NCBI RefSeq assembly: GCF_014647475.1
Contig: NZ_BMPG01000002.1
Span: forward strand, 62,001-126,000
Direction of reading: 5' to 3'
DNA: 64,000 nt
From: Halocalculus aciditolerans
GTDB taxonomy: Archaea; Halobacteriota; Halobacteria; Halobacteriales; Halobacteriaceae
How positions within the stretch are numbered: the stretch's first letter is position 1; the number at the start of each line of letters is the position of its first letter. Shown here piece after piece: positions 34,920-43,273 of the stretch. Under the pieces are notes generated by a model, which was given only the letters and a program-made list of their open reading frames with translations, was not told where the DNA came from and did no database searches. The position numbers and the translations under genes are program-made.

Positions 34920-34985
34920 ATGGTGACGAACACTCCCCTCGTGGACAGTGCACTGACGAGTACCGCCGGGTGTCGCGATGACTGA
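34920..34985 (+). other. candidate 21-codon leaderless ORF overlapping the oxidoreductase start
   Basis: ATG at 34920 opens 21 codons ([17 protein letters not shown], then CRDD) ending TGA at 34983-34985. It overlaps the ATG of the oxidoreductase gene (34978) by 8 nt. A TATA-like TATTTTT lies about 26 nt upstream of this ATG, so it would be the first start codon of a leaderless mRNA. It may be a small protein or a coupling/leader ORF. Confidence 0.4.
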
Positions 34986-35817
34986 CGACGCCCCCGAACG
35001 TGCCGACGTCGTCGTCGTGGGCGGCGGGCCGGCGGGCTGCGCCGCGGCCGTCTTCGCGGCGCGCTACGACCTCGACACGGTCGTCTTCGACCGCGGCCGG
35101 TCCTCTATCGCGCGCTGCGGGTTCCTCCACAACTACCTCGGGTTCCCCGCGGGCATCGACATCGAGACGTTCACCGACCTCGCGCACGACCACGTCCGCG
35201 AGGTCGGCGGGCGCGTCGTCGACGACCTCGTCGAACACGTCGAAAAAGACGGGGACGGGTTCGTCGTCGAGACGCAAGACGGTCGCAGCGTCGAGGCGTC
35301 CCGCGTGGTCGCCGCGACGAAGTTCGGCGCGGACTACCTCGACGGCTTCGCCGAGTGCTTCCACACCGTCGAATACGGCGGCGAGACGCAGGCGGAACTC
35401 GACCCCGACGTCGTGGACGCCGAGGGCCGGACGCCGATTACGGGGCTGTACGTCGCGGGGCCGCTCGGCGGCTGTACGGACCAGGCGCTCGTCGCGGCGG
35501 GCGACGGCGCGGCGGCCGGCGTCGCGCTCGTCGAGGACGTCCGCCGCGAGCGCGGCTACTGGGACGCCGTCGCCGGCTACTACGACTGGGTGCGCCGCGA
35601 GGCGGAACTCTCCGGGGAGTGGGCGGAGCGCGACCACTGGGAGTCGTACGTCGAAGAACACATGACCCCGGAGGAACGCCCCGCGGACTTCGAGCGCGTC
35701 CGCGACGCCTACATCGACGAGCGGTTCGCGCAGTACGTGAGCGAGGCGGAGCGCGACCGCCGCCGCGAGCGCGCACACGAAACGCTCGCCGCTCACCTCG
35801 ACGAGCCGTCCGAGTAA
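34978..35817 (+). CDS. thioredoxin-reductase-like FAD/NAD(P)-binding oxidoreductase
   Basis: 279 residues. The FAD-binding dinucleotide motif [21 protein letters not shown] opens the protein, followed by [15 protein letters not shown], and near residue 160 the second FAD signature [26 protein letters not shown]. It lacks the redox CxxC of thioredoxin reductase and most of the NAD(P)-binding insert, so it is a shortened member whose electron partner is unknown. The C-terminal 70 residues are a charged helical extension ([15 protein letters not shown]). The 21-codon ORF overlaps its start. Confidence 0.75.
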   Translation: MTDDAPERADVVVVGGGPAGCAAAVFAARYDLDTVVFDRGRSSIARCGFLHNYLGFPAGIDIETFTDLAHDHVREVGGRVVDDLVEHVEKDGDGFVVETQDGRSVEASRVVAATKFGADYLDGFAECFHTVEYGGETQAELDPDVVDAEGRTPITGLYVAGPLGGCTDQALVAAGDGAAAGVALVEDVRRERGYWDAVAGYYDWVRREAELSGEWAERDHWESYVEEHMTPEERPADFERVRDAYIDERFAQYVSEAERDRRRERAHETLAAHLDEPSE

Positions 35818-35967
35818 CGCGGCCCGCGACGCCCCCCACACCGTGCGAACGAAGTCGCACGGACCGACGCCCCGCGTCGTGTAAGTCGACGCACTCGTGC
35901 GGTCTCCCGCTTCTCGACGCGACCGAGCATCGGCGGCCGGGAACCCAACCTTTACCCGCGTCCCTGA

Positions 35968-35983
35968 CTTACTGGTCAGTAAG
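35968..35983. promoter_or_regulatory. palindromic operator in MFS promoter
   Basis: CTTACTG-GT-CAGTAAG, perfect 7-bp arms with two central bases, 71 to 56 nt before the MFS start. This is the size and symmetry expected of a TetR-family dimer site. It lies just downstream of a TATA-like TTTACC at about 35951, so binding would cover the transcription start and repress. Confidence 0.5.
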
Positions 35984-35988
35984 GTAGT

Positions 35989-36042
35989 ATGCACGTTCAC
36001 GTTCGAAACGACACGGTCACGATACGGGGTCGACGCGAATGA
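35989..36042 (+). other. candidate 17-codon ORF ending in MFS start codon
   Basis: ATG at 35989 reads [17 protein letters not shown] and ends at a TGA (36040-36042) that overlaps the MFS ATG at 36039 (ATGA). It begins just after the palindromic operator. The 4-nt overlap is the classic arrangement for translational coupling. Expression is not proven. Confidence 0.35.
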
Positions 36043-37349
36043 GCATCCTCGACACCGACCGCCGCATTCTCACGCTCGCGTTCGCCCGGATGATGGACTC
36101 CATCGGGAACTCCTTCCTCATCGTCGTCCTCCCGCTCTACATCGCGAGCGGCGTCATCCAGGGTGATACGTTCGGCCTCGGAACCGCGGTCGTCACCGGC
36201 ATCATCCTCTCCGCGTTCGGCTTCTTCAACAGCTTCCTCCAGCCCTTCACGGGGAACCTCTCGGACCGCACCGGCCGCCGCCGCATCTTCGTCATCCTCG
36301 GCCTCGTCATCCTCGGCATCGCGAACTTCGCGTACACGCTCGCCGGGAGCTACGACCTCGTCCTCCTCGTCCGGATGACTCAGGGCATCGGCGTCGCCTT
36401 GACCGTCCCCGCCACCATCGCGCTCGTCAACGACCTCTCGACAGACGCGGGCCGCGGCGGCTCCATGGGCGTCTTCAACACCTTCCGAATGCTCGGCTTC
36501 GGCCTCGGCCCCGTCCTCGCCGGCGGCGTCATCCACGGCGGCCCCTACCACGTCCTCGGCGTGACGTTCTCCGGCTTCGAAGCCGCGTTCTACATCGCCA
36601 CGCTCGGCGCGTTCGTCGGCGCGAGCCTCGTCCTCCTCTTAGTCTCCGACCCCGAACCCGACCCCGACGAGGACGCCGCCGACGCCGCCAACGACTTCGG
36701 CATCGCCGTCTTCGAGCGCGACGGCCCCGGCGTCCTCGACTCCGTCTTCACCCTCGGCCTCGCCTCCCTCTTCATGGCCGTCGGCATCGCCCTCCTCTCC
36801 ACCATCGAACCACAGATCAACGAACACCTCGACCAGACGTCCTTCCTCTTCGGCGTCGAGTTCTCCGCCTTCGTCCTCGCCCAGGTCCTCCTCCAGGCCC
36901 CCATCGGCGCGTGGAGCGACACCTACGGCCGCAAACCCTTCATCCTCGCCGGCCTCGCGCTCCTCGTCCCCGCGACGCTCGCCCAGGGCTTCGTCTCCAC
37001 GCCCGCCGGCATGATTGTCGCCCGATTCCTCCAGGGCGCGGCCGGCGCGGCCGTCTTCGCGCCCGCCATGGCGCTCGCCGGCGACATCGCCCGCGGCTCG
37101 AACTCCGGCACCACCCTCTCCGTCCTCACGATGAGCTTCGGCCTCGGCACCGCCATCGGCCCGCTCTCCTCCGGCTACCTCTCCGGCTTCAGCCTCCCCG
37201 TCGGCGCGAGCTACGCCACTCCCTTCGTCTTCGGCGCGCTCCTCGCCGCCCTCGGCTTCGTCCTCGTCTACACGCAGGTCGAGGAGACGATCGAGGGCGA
37301 GAGCTTCCGCCGCCGCCTCGTGGGTCGGCAGTCCGAGTCCGCGGACTGA
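36039..37349 (+). CDS. MFS exporter, drug-resistance type
   Basis: 436 residues, 12 transmembrane helices. The MFS motif A occurs twice in [15 protein letters not shown] and [16 protein letters not shown]; the first helix carries [15 protein letters not shown] hydrophilic, acidic loop lies between helices 6 and 7. Overall it resembles the drug:H+ antiporter branch, but substrate is unknown. A palindrome with TetR-like geometry in the promoter suggests regulation by an inducer; no regulator gene is adjacent. Confidence 0.8.
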   Translation: MSILDTDRRILTLAFARMMDSIGNSFLIVVLPLYIASGVIQGDTFGLGTAVVTGIILSAFGFFNSFLQPFTGNLSDRTGRRRIFVILGLVILGIANFAYTLAGSYDLVLLVRMTQGIGVALTVPATIALVNDLSTDAGRGGSMGVFNTFRMLGFGLGPVLAGGVIHGGPYHVLGVTFSGFEAAFYIATLGAFVGASLVLLLVSDPEPDPDEDAADAANDFGIAVFERDGPGVLDSVFTLGLASLFMAVGIALLSTIEPQINEHLDQTSFLFGVEFSAFVLAQVLLQAPIGAWSDTYGRKPFILAGLALLVPATLAQGFVSTPAGMIVARFLQGAAGAAVFAPAMALAGDIARGSNSGTTLSVLTMSFGLGTAIGPLSSGYLSGFSLPVGASYATPFVFGALLAALGFVLVYTQVEETIEGESFRRRLVGRQSESAD

Positions 37350-37428
37350 CCTCTCCGCACCTCGACCGATCACCGGGCGGCCGATCCGGACCCGACCGCT
37401 TTTCACCCCGCGTGAACCACCTGGTTGT

Positions 37429-38826
37429 ATGACTGGCTACGACCGAGCGGTGGCCACGCGCGACGCCGCCGCCCACGCGGCCGCACTCGACGACCTCGCC
37501 GGGACGCTCACCGGCCGCCTCGTCCGCCCCGACGACGAAGGATACGACGACGCGCGCACGGTCTGGAACGGCACGGTCGACCGCCATCCGGTCGCCGTCG
37601 CCCACGCGACCGACGCCGCCGACGTTCGCGCCGTCCTCACCACCGCCCGCGAGACCGACCTGGGCGTCGCCGTCCGCGCCGGCGGCCACTCCGGCCCCGG
37701 CCTCTCCGTCTGCGACGGCGGCCTCGTCCTCGACGTCTCCGCGATGGACGCCGTCCGAATCGACCCCGACGCCGGGACCGCGCGCGTCGGCGCGGGCGCG
37801 GAGTGGGGCGACCTCGACGCCGCCGCCCAGAAACACGGCCTCGCCACCCCCGGCGGCGTCGTCTCCGACACCGGCGTCGCCGGCCTCACCCTCGGCGGCG
37901 GCACCGGCTGGCTCACCCGCGCCCACGGCCTCGCCTGCGACCGCCTCACCGCCGTCGACCTCGTCACCCCCGCCGGCGAGCGCGTCACCGCCAGCGCCGA
38001 CGACCACCCCGACCTCTTCCGCGCGCTCCGCGGCGGCGGCGGGAATTTCGGCGTCGCCCTCGCCTTCGAGTTCGACCTCGTCCCCCTCCCCCACGACGTC
38101 GCCTACTGCGAGGTCTGGTACCCCCTCGATGGTCTCGACCGACTGCTCGCCGACTACCGCCGCCGCACCGCACGCGGGAGCCGAGAGGCGAACGTCTCCC
38201 CGTTCGTCGCGCCGCGCCCCGACTCCCCCGAACTCGGCGTCTGCTTCATGGGCGCACACGCCGGCCCGCCCGTCGAAGGCGAGCGGGAGCTGGCCGCCTA
38301 CGCCGACCTCGGCGACCCCGTCGAATCAACCGTCGGCCGCCTCCCCTACACGGAGCTCCAGTCGATGCTCGACGGCGACTCGCCCGCGGGCGACCGCTAC
38401 TACTGGAAGTCCATCGCCGTCGACGACCTCACGCCCGACGTCGTCGACGTCTTCGCCGAGCGCGCCCGCGCGCTCCCCGGTCCCCGCGACACCGCGCTCG
38501 TCTGGCCGATGGGCGGCGCGGTGAGCGACGTCGCCCCCGACGCGACCGCGTTCCCGCGCCGCGACGCCGGCTACGTCCTCAACTTCGAGTGCGCGTGGAC
38601 CGACCCCGACGCGGACGACGCGCACGTCGAGTGGGCGCGCGAGAGCGTCGCCGCCGTCCGCGAGCACGGCGGCGACGGCCTCCTCCCCAACTTCCCCGGC
38701 TCCGGAACCGGCGACGACGCCGCCCGGGCTATCTACCGCGACAACTACGACTGGCTCCGCGACGTCAAGACCCGCTACGATCCCGAGAACGTCCTCGACC
38801 CGAGCGGCCGCCTCGACCCCCGGTAG
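37429..38826 (+). CDS. BBE-type FAD-linked oxidase
   Basis: 465 residues, PCMH/FAD_binding_4 fold followed by a BBE domain. RAGGHSGPGLSVCDGGLVLDVSAMDAV shows His87, the residue that carries FAD through an 8-alpha-N linkage in this family. The Cys that gives bicovalent attachment in the berberine-bridge group is absent (GVVSDTGVAGLTLGGGTGWLTR), so flavinylation is probably single. The C-terminal YNFD-like signature reads NYDWLRDVKTRYDPENVL. Substrates of the family range from sugars to alkaloids and lignin phenols; the substrate here cannot be told. It follows the MFS gene by 79 bp on the same strand. Confidence 0.82.
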   Translation: MTGYDRAVATRDAAAHAAALDDLAGTLTGRLVRPDDEGYDDARTVWNGTVDRHPVAVAHATDAADVRAVLTTARETDLGVAVRAGGHSGPGLSVCDGGLVLDVSAMDAVRIDPDAGTARVGAGAEWGDLDAAAQKHGLATPGGVVSDTGVAGLTLGGGTGWLTRAHGLACDRLTAVDLVTPAGERVTASADDHPDLFRALRGGGGNFGVALAFEFDLVPLPHDVAYCEVWYPLDGLDRLLADYRRRTARGSREANVSPFVAPRPDSPELGVCFMGAHAGPPVEGERELAAYADLGDPVESTVGRLPYTELQSMLDGDSPAGDRYYWKSIAVDDLTPDVVDVFAERARALPGPRDTALVWPMGGAVSDVAPDATAFPRRDAGYVLNFECAWTDPDADDAHVEWARESVAAVREHGGDGLLPNFPGSGTGDDAARAIYRDNYDWLRDVKTRYDPENVLDPSGRLDPR

Positions 38827-38910
38827 GGCGACGCGGGCGGGAGTGGGGACGACGCAGACGCCGCTGCCGGCGCCCGCGGTATTTTTACCGTCGCCCGCTA
38901 GCCCTCGGGT

Positions 38911-40734
38911 ATGCTCGCGGTCTCCGCAGTCCCCACGGCTCTCGCCGCGCTCGCCGGGCCCGCCGTCACGCTTGCCCTCGGCGCGCTCCTCGCGGTCGCC
39001 GTCGCTCGGGGCGTCTTCGGTCGGTGGGACGCGCTCGTCGTCGGCGGCCCGCTCTGTGTCGCCGGGGGCGTCGCCGTCGCGGCCGGATTCGGCGCGCTCG
39101 CGCCCGACACGGCGTACGCGCTCCTCGTCGTCCTCGCCTTCGTCGCGTCCCTCGGCGTGCTCCGCGCGCTCGACCGACCGCGGGGCGCGTGGACGCGCGC
39201 GCTCCGCCGGCGCTTCCTCTTCGGCGTCCCCTGGGGCACGCTCGTCGTCCTCTGCCTCGTCACCGCCGTCTACCTCTTCCTCCAGAACGGCGTCCGCGGC
39301 CTCTACACGCCCGTCACGATTCCCTTTACCTCTTGGTCGTACTTCTACCCGCTCGGCGTGCTCACCGCGCCGTTCAGCCACGGCGGATTCGGCCACCTCA
39401 CCGGGAACCTCGTCGGCACGCTCGTCTTCGCCCCCATCGCCGAGTACGCCGTCGGCCACTACCCCCGCGAACGCGGCCGCGCGACCTTCCAGTCGCTCCG
39501 CACCAACCCCTACGCCCGCGCCTTCCTGCTCTTCCCGCTCGCCGTCGTCGGCGTCGCCGAACTCACCAGCGTCCTCGCGTGGGGCCCCATCATCGGCTTC
39601 TCCGGCGTCGTCTTCGCCTTCCTCGGCTTCGCCATCACGCGCTACCCGCTCGCCGCCATCGTCGGTATCGTCGCACAGACCGTCGCGAGCGACGTCTTCA
39701 CCGCGCTCCGCGACCCCGTCGCCGTCGCCAGCGCCGGCCCCTCCTACGGCGGTCCGTGGTGGGCGGGCATCGCCATCCAAGGCCACCTCACCGGCCTCCT
39801 CATCGGCTTCCTCCTCGGCGCGCTCCTCGCCGCCCACCGCGACCGCCGCCCGAGCGCCCTCTCCCTCTGGGGCGCGGTCGTCGGCGCGGGGTTCGCCCTC
39901 CCGCTCTGGACCGTCTGGTGGTACCGCGGCCCCGAGACCTACGTCCTCTACCGCTGGCTCGGCGTCCTCCTCGTCCTCGCGCTCGCCGCGCTCGCCGCCA
40001 CCGCCGTCCGCGCCACCGACCGCGCGCTCCTCCCGGCGGTCGACCTCGACCTCGGCCTCAACCGCCGGCAGGCCGCCGTGCTCGCCGTCGTCCTCCCCCT
40101 TTGCGTCGTCGCCGGCGTCGCCGTCCCCGTCAACCTCACCAGCGTCGCCGGCGACGACCCCGGCGGCGGCGTGCAGGTCAACGACTACCGCGTCACCTAC
40201 GCCGAGGACGTCCCGAACCAGCGCGTGAACGTCGTCCCCGTCTCCGCCTTCGGCGAGACCACGCAGGTGAACGCCAGCGGCGTCATCGTCTCCAACCCCG
40301 ACCGCGAAGTCTGGACGCAAGCGGTCTCCCGGGGGAACCTCGCCTACTGGGGCGAACGAACCGTTCGCGTCGGCGGCGTCGGCTGGACTGAAACCATCGA
40401 CGTCCGCCGCCGCGGCTGGGTCCCCGCCGGCGGCGACCCCGTCTACGCCGTCAGCCTCCGCGCGCCCGACGGCGACTGGACGACCGCCTACCGCTCCGCC
40501 TCCTCGACCGCCGAGCCGGTCATCCGAGACACGACGGTCGGCGTCGCCGCCGAAGCGTCCGGGTTCGCCCTGAAAACCGTCCGGAACGACACCGTCACCG
40601 GGTCCGCCGCGATGCCCGCCGCCAACGGAACCGTCACCGTCGACGGCCTCGACTTCGTCCGTAACGGCACCCGAATCGTCGCCGTCGACAACGGGACCCG
40701 CGTCACGGTCGTCGAGAAAGAGACCTACCAGTAG
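38911..40734 (+). CDS. rhomboid-family intramembrane serine protease
   Basis: 607 residues. The rhomboid core in residues about 110-310 shows FSHGGFGHLTGNLVG (His162, Asn166), GFSGVVFAFLGF with nucleophile Ser231, and IQGHLTGLLIGFLLG with catalytic His292. Additional helices lie before and after. After the last helix (about residue 385-410) follows a 190-residue extracytoplasmic beta-rich domain with several N-x-T/S sites (NLTS, NASG, NGTV, NDTV, NGTR), consistent with N-glycosylation. Its substrate is unknown. The size and added domain exceed a minimal rhomboid. Confidence 0.88.
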   Translation: MLAVSAVPTALAALAGPAVTLALGALLAVAVARGVFGRWDALVVGGPLCVAGGVAVAAGFGALAPDTAYALLVVLAFVASLGVLRALDRPRGAWTRALRRRFLFGVPWGTLVVLCLVTAVYLFLQNGVRGLYTPVTIPFTSWSYFYPLGVLTAPFSHGGFGHLTGNLVGTLVFAPIAEYAVGHYPRERGRATFQSLRTNPYARAFLLFPLAVVGVAELTSVLAWGPIIGFSGVVFAFLGFAITRYPLAAIVGIVAQTVASDVFTALRDPVAVASAGPSYGGPWWAGIAIQGHLTGLLIGFLLGALLAAHRDRRPSALSLWGAVVGAGFALPLWTVWWYRGPETYVLYRWLGVLLVLALAALAATAVRATDRALLPAVDLDLGLNRRQAAVLAVVLPLCVVAGVAVPVNLTSVAGDDPGGGVQVNDYRVTYAEDVPNQRVNVVPVSAFGETTQVNASGVIVSNPDREVWTQAVSRGNLAYWGERTVRVGGVGWTETIDVRRRGWVPAGGDPVYAVSLRAPDGDWTTAYRSASSTAEPVIRDTTVGVAAEASGFALKTVRNDTVTGSAAMPAANGTVTVDGLDFVRNGTRIVAVDNGTRVTVVEKETYQ

Positions 40735-40744
40735 TTCGGCTCGC

Positions 40745-41371
40745 TCACTCGCCGTCGCGCGCCGCCGGCCAGCGAATCCGGAAGAGCTCCGCGTCCACTT
40801 GCGCCGCCTCGGCGTCGTGGAAGTCGAACTGGTTCGGGAGCGGGAACGCGAGGCGGTAGGCGTGCGTGACCTCGCCGCCGCGCTCGCCCGCGAAGAACTC
40901 CACGAAGTCCTCGCTCCCCGCGTTGTGAATCGTGTAGGAGACCGCGGCGTGCTCCGCCGCCGCCGCGAGGAACGGCCGGTCCGCGCCCCGCTGTTGCGCG
41001 CCGAACGGCGGGTTCGACACCACCGTCACCGCCTCAGGGGGCGCGACCGGGAGCGACGCGACGTCTCCTCGCACCCACTCGACGCCGCGTCCGGGCGCGA
41101 CCCGTCGTTCGTTCTCCCGCGCCGTCCGAAGCGGGCCGGCGTCCCGGTCGACGCCGACGACGCGCGGCGCGTCGTAGAGCGCCGCCGCGAGCGCGAGCAT
41201 TCCCGTCCCCGTCCCGAGGTCGAGCACCGGCCGCGAGAGGTCGCCCTGCATCCCGGCGAGATGGAGGAGCTGGGCCGCGATGTCCGCGGGCGTCGCGTAC
41301 TGTTCGAGCGCCGCCCTCGGGTTCTCGAACGCCGCGACGTCCGCGAGCCGCCGCTCGACCGCCTGCTTCAT
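40745..41371 (-). CDS. METTL5-like RNA N6-adenine methyltransferase
   Basis: 208 residues with SAM motif I DLGTGTGMLALAAALYDA (51-57) and the catalytic NPPF (120-123), the signature of N6-adenine methyltransferases. The N-terminal FENPRAALEQYATPADIAAQLL matches METTL5 proteins, which methylate one adenine of small-subunit rRNA in archaea and eukaryotes. It is convergent with the rhomboid gene, 10 nt apart. Confidence 0.85.
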   Translation of the reverse strand: MKQAVERRLADVAAFENPRAALEQYATPADIAAQLLHLAGMQGDLSRPVLDLGTGTGMLALAAALYDAPRVVGVDRDAGPLRTARENERRVAPGRGVEWVRGDVASLPVAPPEAVTVVSNPPFGAQQRGADRPFLAAAAEHAAVSYTIHNAGSEDFVEFFAGERGGEVTHAYRLAFPLPNQFDFHDAEAAQVDAELFRIRWPAARDGE

Positions 41372-41444
41372 ACAGCTACTCTGGCCGGGAGCGAGAAAAA
41401 CCGCCCGCTCCCGAGAAGAGAAACCGCCGTCCGCAGCGGAGTCG

Positions 41445-41828
41445 CTAGTCGGCGAGTTCGAGCGTGACGCCTTCGCGCTCTGCGCGCTCGGCGCAGGCGT
41501 CGAGCGCGGGAGTGACGATGTCGGGGTCGGCGACGGCGTCGTAGGAGAGCGTGACGGTGGAGACGCCGAGGAAGGCGGCGGCGAAGACGAGGTCGCGGAC
41601 GCGGTCGATCTCGTCCTGCGTCGCGAGCGAGCAGTCCTCGTCGAAACACGCGTCGACGTGGAGTTCGGCCGGCACGAGACCGTTCGCGGCGAGCTCGGAT
41701 TTCACGGTTCGGAGGTGTGGTTTCGCGGTCGATTCGAGGGAGTCGGCGTCGATTGTCACGGGGGTCGCATCGGTCGGTCGACAACACTCGATGGTCTGCT
41801 CCACGGCGTGGGACGGCGTCGCACTCAT
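41445..41828 (-). CDS. conserved haloarchaeal protein, unknown function
   Basis: 127 residues. N-terminal TIECCRPTDATPVTIDADSL, then a mixed alpha/beta segment with CFDEDCSLATQDEIDRVRDLVFAAAFLGVSTVTLSYDAVADPDIVTPALDACAERAEREGVTLEL. Cys residues (ECC, ACFDEDC) could bind metal, but no motif is recognised. A TATA-like TTTAGTATAT 25 nt upstream of the ATG gives it its own leaderless promoter. Confidence 0.6.
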   Translation of the reverse strand: MSATPSHAVEQTIECCRPTDATPVTIDADSLESTAKPHLRTVKSELAANGLVPAELHVDACFDEDCSLATQDEIDRVRDLVFAAAFLGVSTVTLSYDAVADPDIVTPALDACAERAEREGVTLELAD

Positions 41829-41943
41829 ACAACCACATACATAGCGGATATACTAAAAGCTTTGCAGATGCGCAGTAGTAATCGCTGCGGGCGAGCGGTC
41901 GGCGTCGACGGCGAGAAACGGGAGGGGAGAAGTGGGAGTTCCG

Positions 41944-42450
41944 TCAGTCGCTCCGCCAGTTCACGAGTATCGCGCCGAAGCCGACCGCGCCCGCGACGAA
42001 CGTCAGGACCGGGCCGAGAATCGGAATCGCCCCCAGCACCGCCGCCAGCACCGCCGCGACGACGAGCGCCACGAGGTCGTTATCGACGTCCGCGTACTCG
42101 AGCGCCCGCCGACCCAGGTGGATGAACACCGAAATCTGGCCGACGTAGACGATGATGGCGAGCACGAGGAGCAGCGGAATCGCCACCAGCGCCCCGATAA
42201 TCGTGATGATGAGGAGCACCGACACGATGAATATCGCGATCTCCACGCCGAACCCCCAGAGGAACGACCGCACCGTCTCCTCGCGCGCCCGTCGAATCGT
42301 CCGCTCCAGGAAGTCCGGCGCGCCGTAGAGCAGTATCGCGCCGACCACGATGGAGATGAGGAGCGACCCGCCGATCCGAACCCCCGTGCCGAGTCCCTGC
42401 ACTGTCTGTGGGTCGAAACCGCCTGCCAGTTGAAGTACGCCGAGCGGCAT
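41944..42450 (-). CDS. multi-TM membrane protein, paralogue 1
   Basis: 168 residues with four to five hydrophobic helices. Cytoplasmic loop ERTIRRAREETVRSFLWGFG then a long hydrophobic region VLLIITIIGALVAIPLLLVLAIIVYVGQISVFIHLGRRAL. The protein is clearly similar to the next gene upstream and to the membrane domain (DUF8173-like) of haloarchaeal polymer-forming bactofilin proteins. Own promoter (TTTTTC about 27 nt upstream of ATG). Confidence 0.65.
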   Translation of the reverse strand: MPLGVLQLAGGFDPQTVQGLGTGVRIGGSLLISIVVGAILLYGAPDFLERTIRRAREETVRSFLWGFGVEIAIFIVSVLLIITIIGALVAIPLLLVLAIIVYVGQISVFIHLGRRALEYADVDNDLVALVVAAVLAAVLGAIPILGPVLTFVAGAVGFGAILVNWRSD

Positions 42451-42515
42451 ACGTGGACCGTCGGACAGTACGGTGAAAAACGTTCGCTCCTGTTCCGATA
42501 CCGACTATTCGAACC

Positions 42516-43040
42516 CTACGCCGGAACGTCGCTCTCGCCGACCCGCACCCCCGACTGGTCCTTCACGATCGCGCCCAGCCCGAGCGCCCCGACGACGAAC
42601 GACGCCAACACTCCAATCGCCGGGATGAGCGACACGACGACGGCGAGCGCCACCGCCGCCACCACCGTCGCCGACTCGCTATCCACGCCCTGCCGGTCGA
42701 GCGCCAGCCGCGCCACGTGGATGTAGACGACTATCTGCCCGACGTACGCCACCACGAGCAAGAGCAGCCCGGCGAACGCCGCCAGCGGCTTCCCCACCAC
42801 CGGCGCGAGCGCCACCACCCGCACGAGGAAGAGCAAGGCGATGAACACCCCAAGCCCCCAGAGAAACGACCGCAGCGTCTCCCGCTTCACCCTCCGAATC
42901 GTCCCCTCCAGAAACTCCGGCACTCCCCACATCAATCCGCCCGCCACGAACAACGACACCACCACCGCGATACCCAGCCGGGACGACATGCTCACGCCCT
43001 GCAGCGCGCCCGACCCCACCTGCGCGAGTAGAAACGACAT
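42516..43040 (-). CDS. multi-TM membrane protein, paralogue 2
   Basis: 174 residues from the ATG at 43040 (a GTG 12 nt upstream is less likely because it would precede the expected transcription start). GTIRRVKRETLRSFLWGLG and LLLVVAYVGQIVVYIHVARLAL align with paralogue 1, so the pair arose by tandem duplication. The two genes are 65 nt apart. Role unknown; DUF8173-like membrane domains suggest association with a bactofilin-type cytoskeleton, which is inference. Confidence 0.65.
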   Translation of the reverse strand: MSFLLAQVGSGALQGVSMSSRLGIAVVVSLFVAGGLMWGVPEFLEGTIRRVKRETLRSFLWGLGVFIALLFLVRVVALAPVVGKPLAAFAGLLLLVVAYVGQIVVYIHVARLALDRQGVDSESATVVAAVALAVVVSLIPAIGVLASFVVGALGLGAIVKDQSGVRVGESDVPA

Positions 43041-43060
43041 ACTTCCGAACACACACCCAA

Positions 43061-43077
43061 CCGATAAAAATTATCGG
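43061..43077. promoter_or_regulatory. palindromic TATA region of paralogue 2
   Basis: CCGATAA-AAA-TTATCGG, 7-bp arms. It contains the presumed TATA box (28 nt before the ATG at 43040 on the minus strand), so a dimeric regulator bound here would block TBP. Confidence 0.4.
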
Positions 43078-43236
43078 TCCCGCCACCCCGATTCTTCACC
43101 GTCGACGCCTCGAAAATCGAAACCGGCCCGCTCGCTTCACCGCGATTCGGAGCGAGCGGTAGCGAGCGCGACTAGAGAGGACCGCCGTTCCGACCGCGTT
43201 CGCGCGTCGCTCCTTCCAGTCGCTCCCGCTCGCATC

Positions 43237-43273
43237 AACGTGGTTTCGGGCGCGATGCGCCCGAAACCACGTT
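43237..43273. terminator. 17-bp perfect hairpin with GAT loop after dph2
   Basis: AACGTGGTTTCGGGCGC, loop GAT, then the exact complement ending at the first base of the dph2 stop codon (43273). It is the longest perfect inverted repeat seen in the window. There is no T-tract, so it may protect the dph2 mRNA end or mark a terminator of unusual type. Confidence 0.55.

Noticed and set aside
34978-35817. Thioredoxin reductase
   Set aside because: The CxxC redox pair and most of the NADPH-binding insert are absent.
37425-40391. 988-codon plus-strand frame across the BBE oxidase and rhomboid genes
   Set aside because: Arg-rich composition, out of frame with two well-supported proteins; a shadow of high GC third positions.
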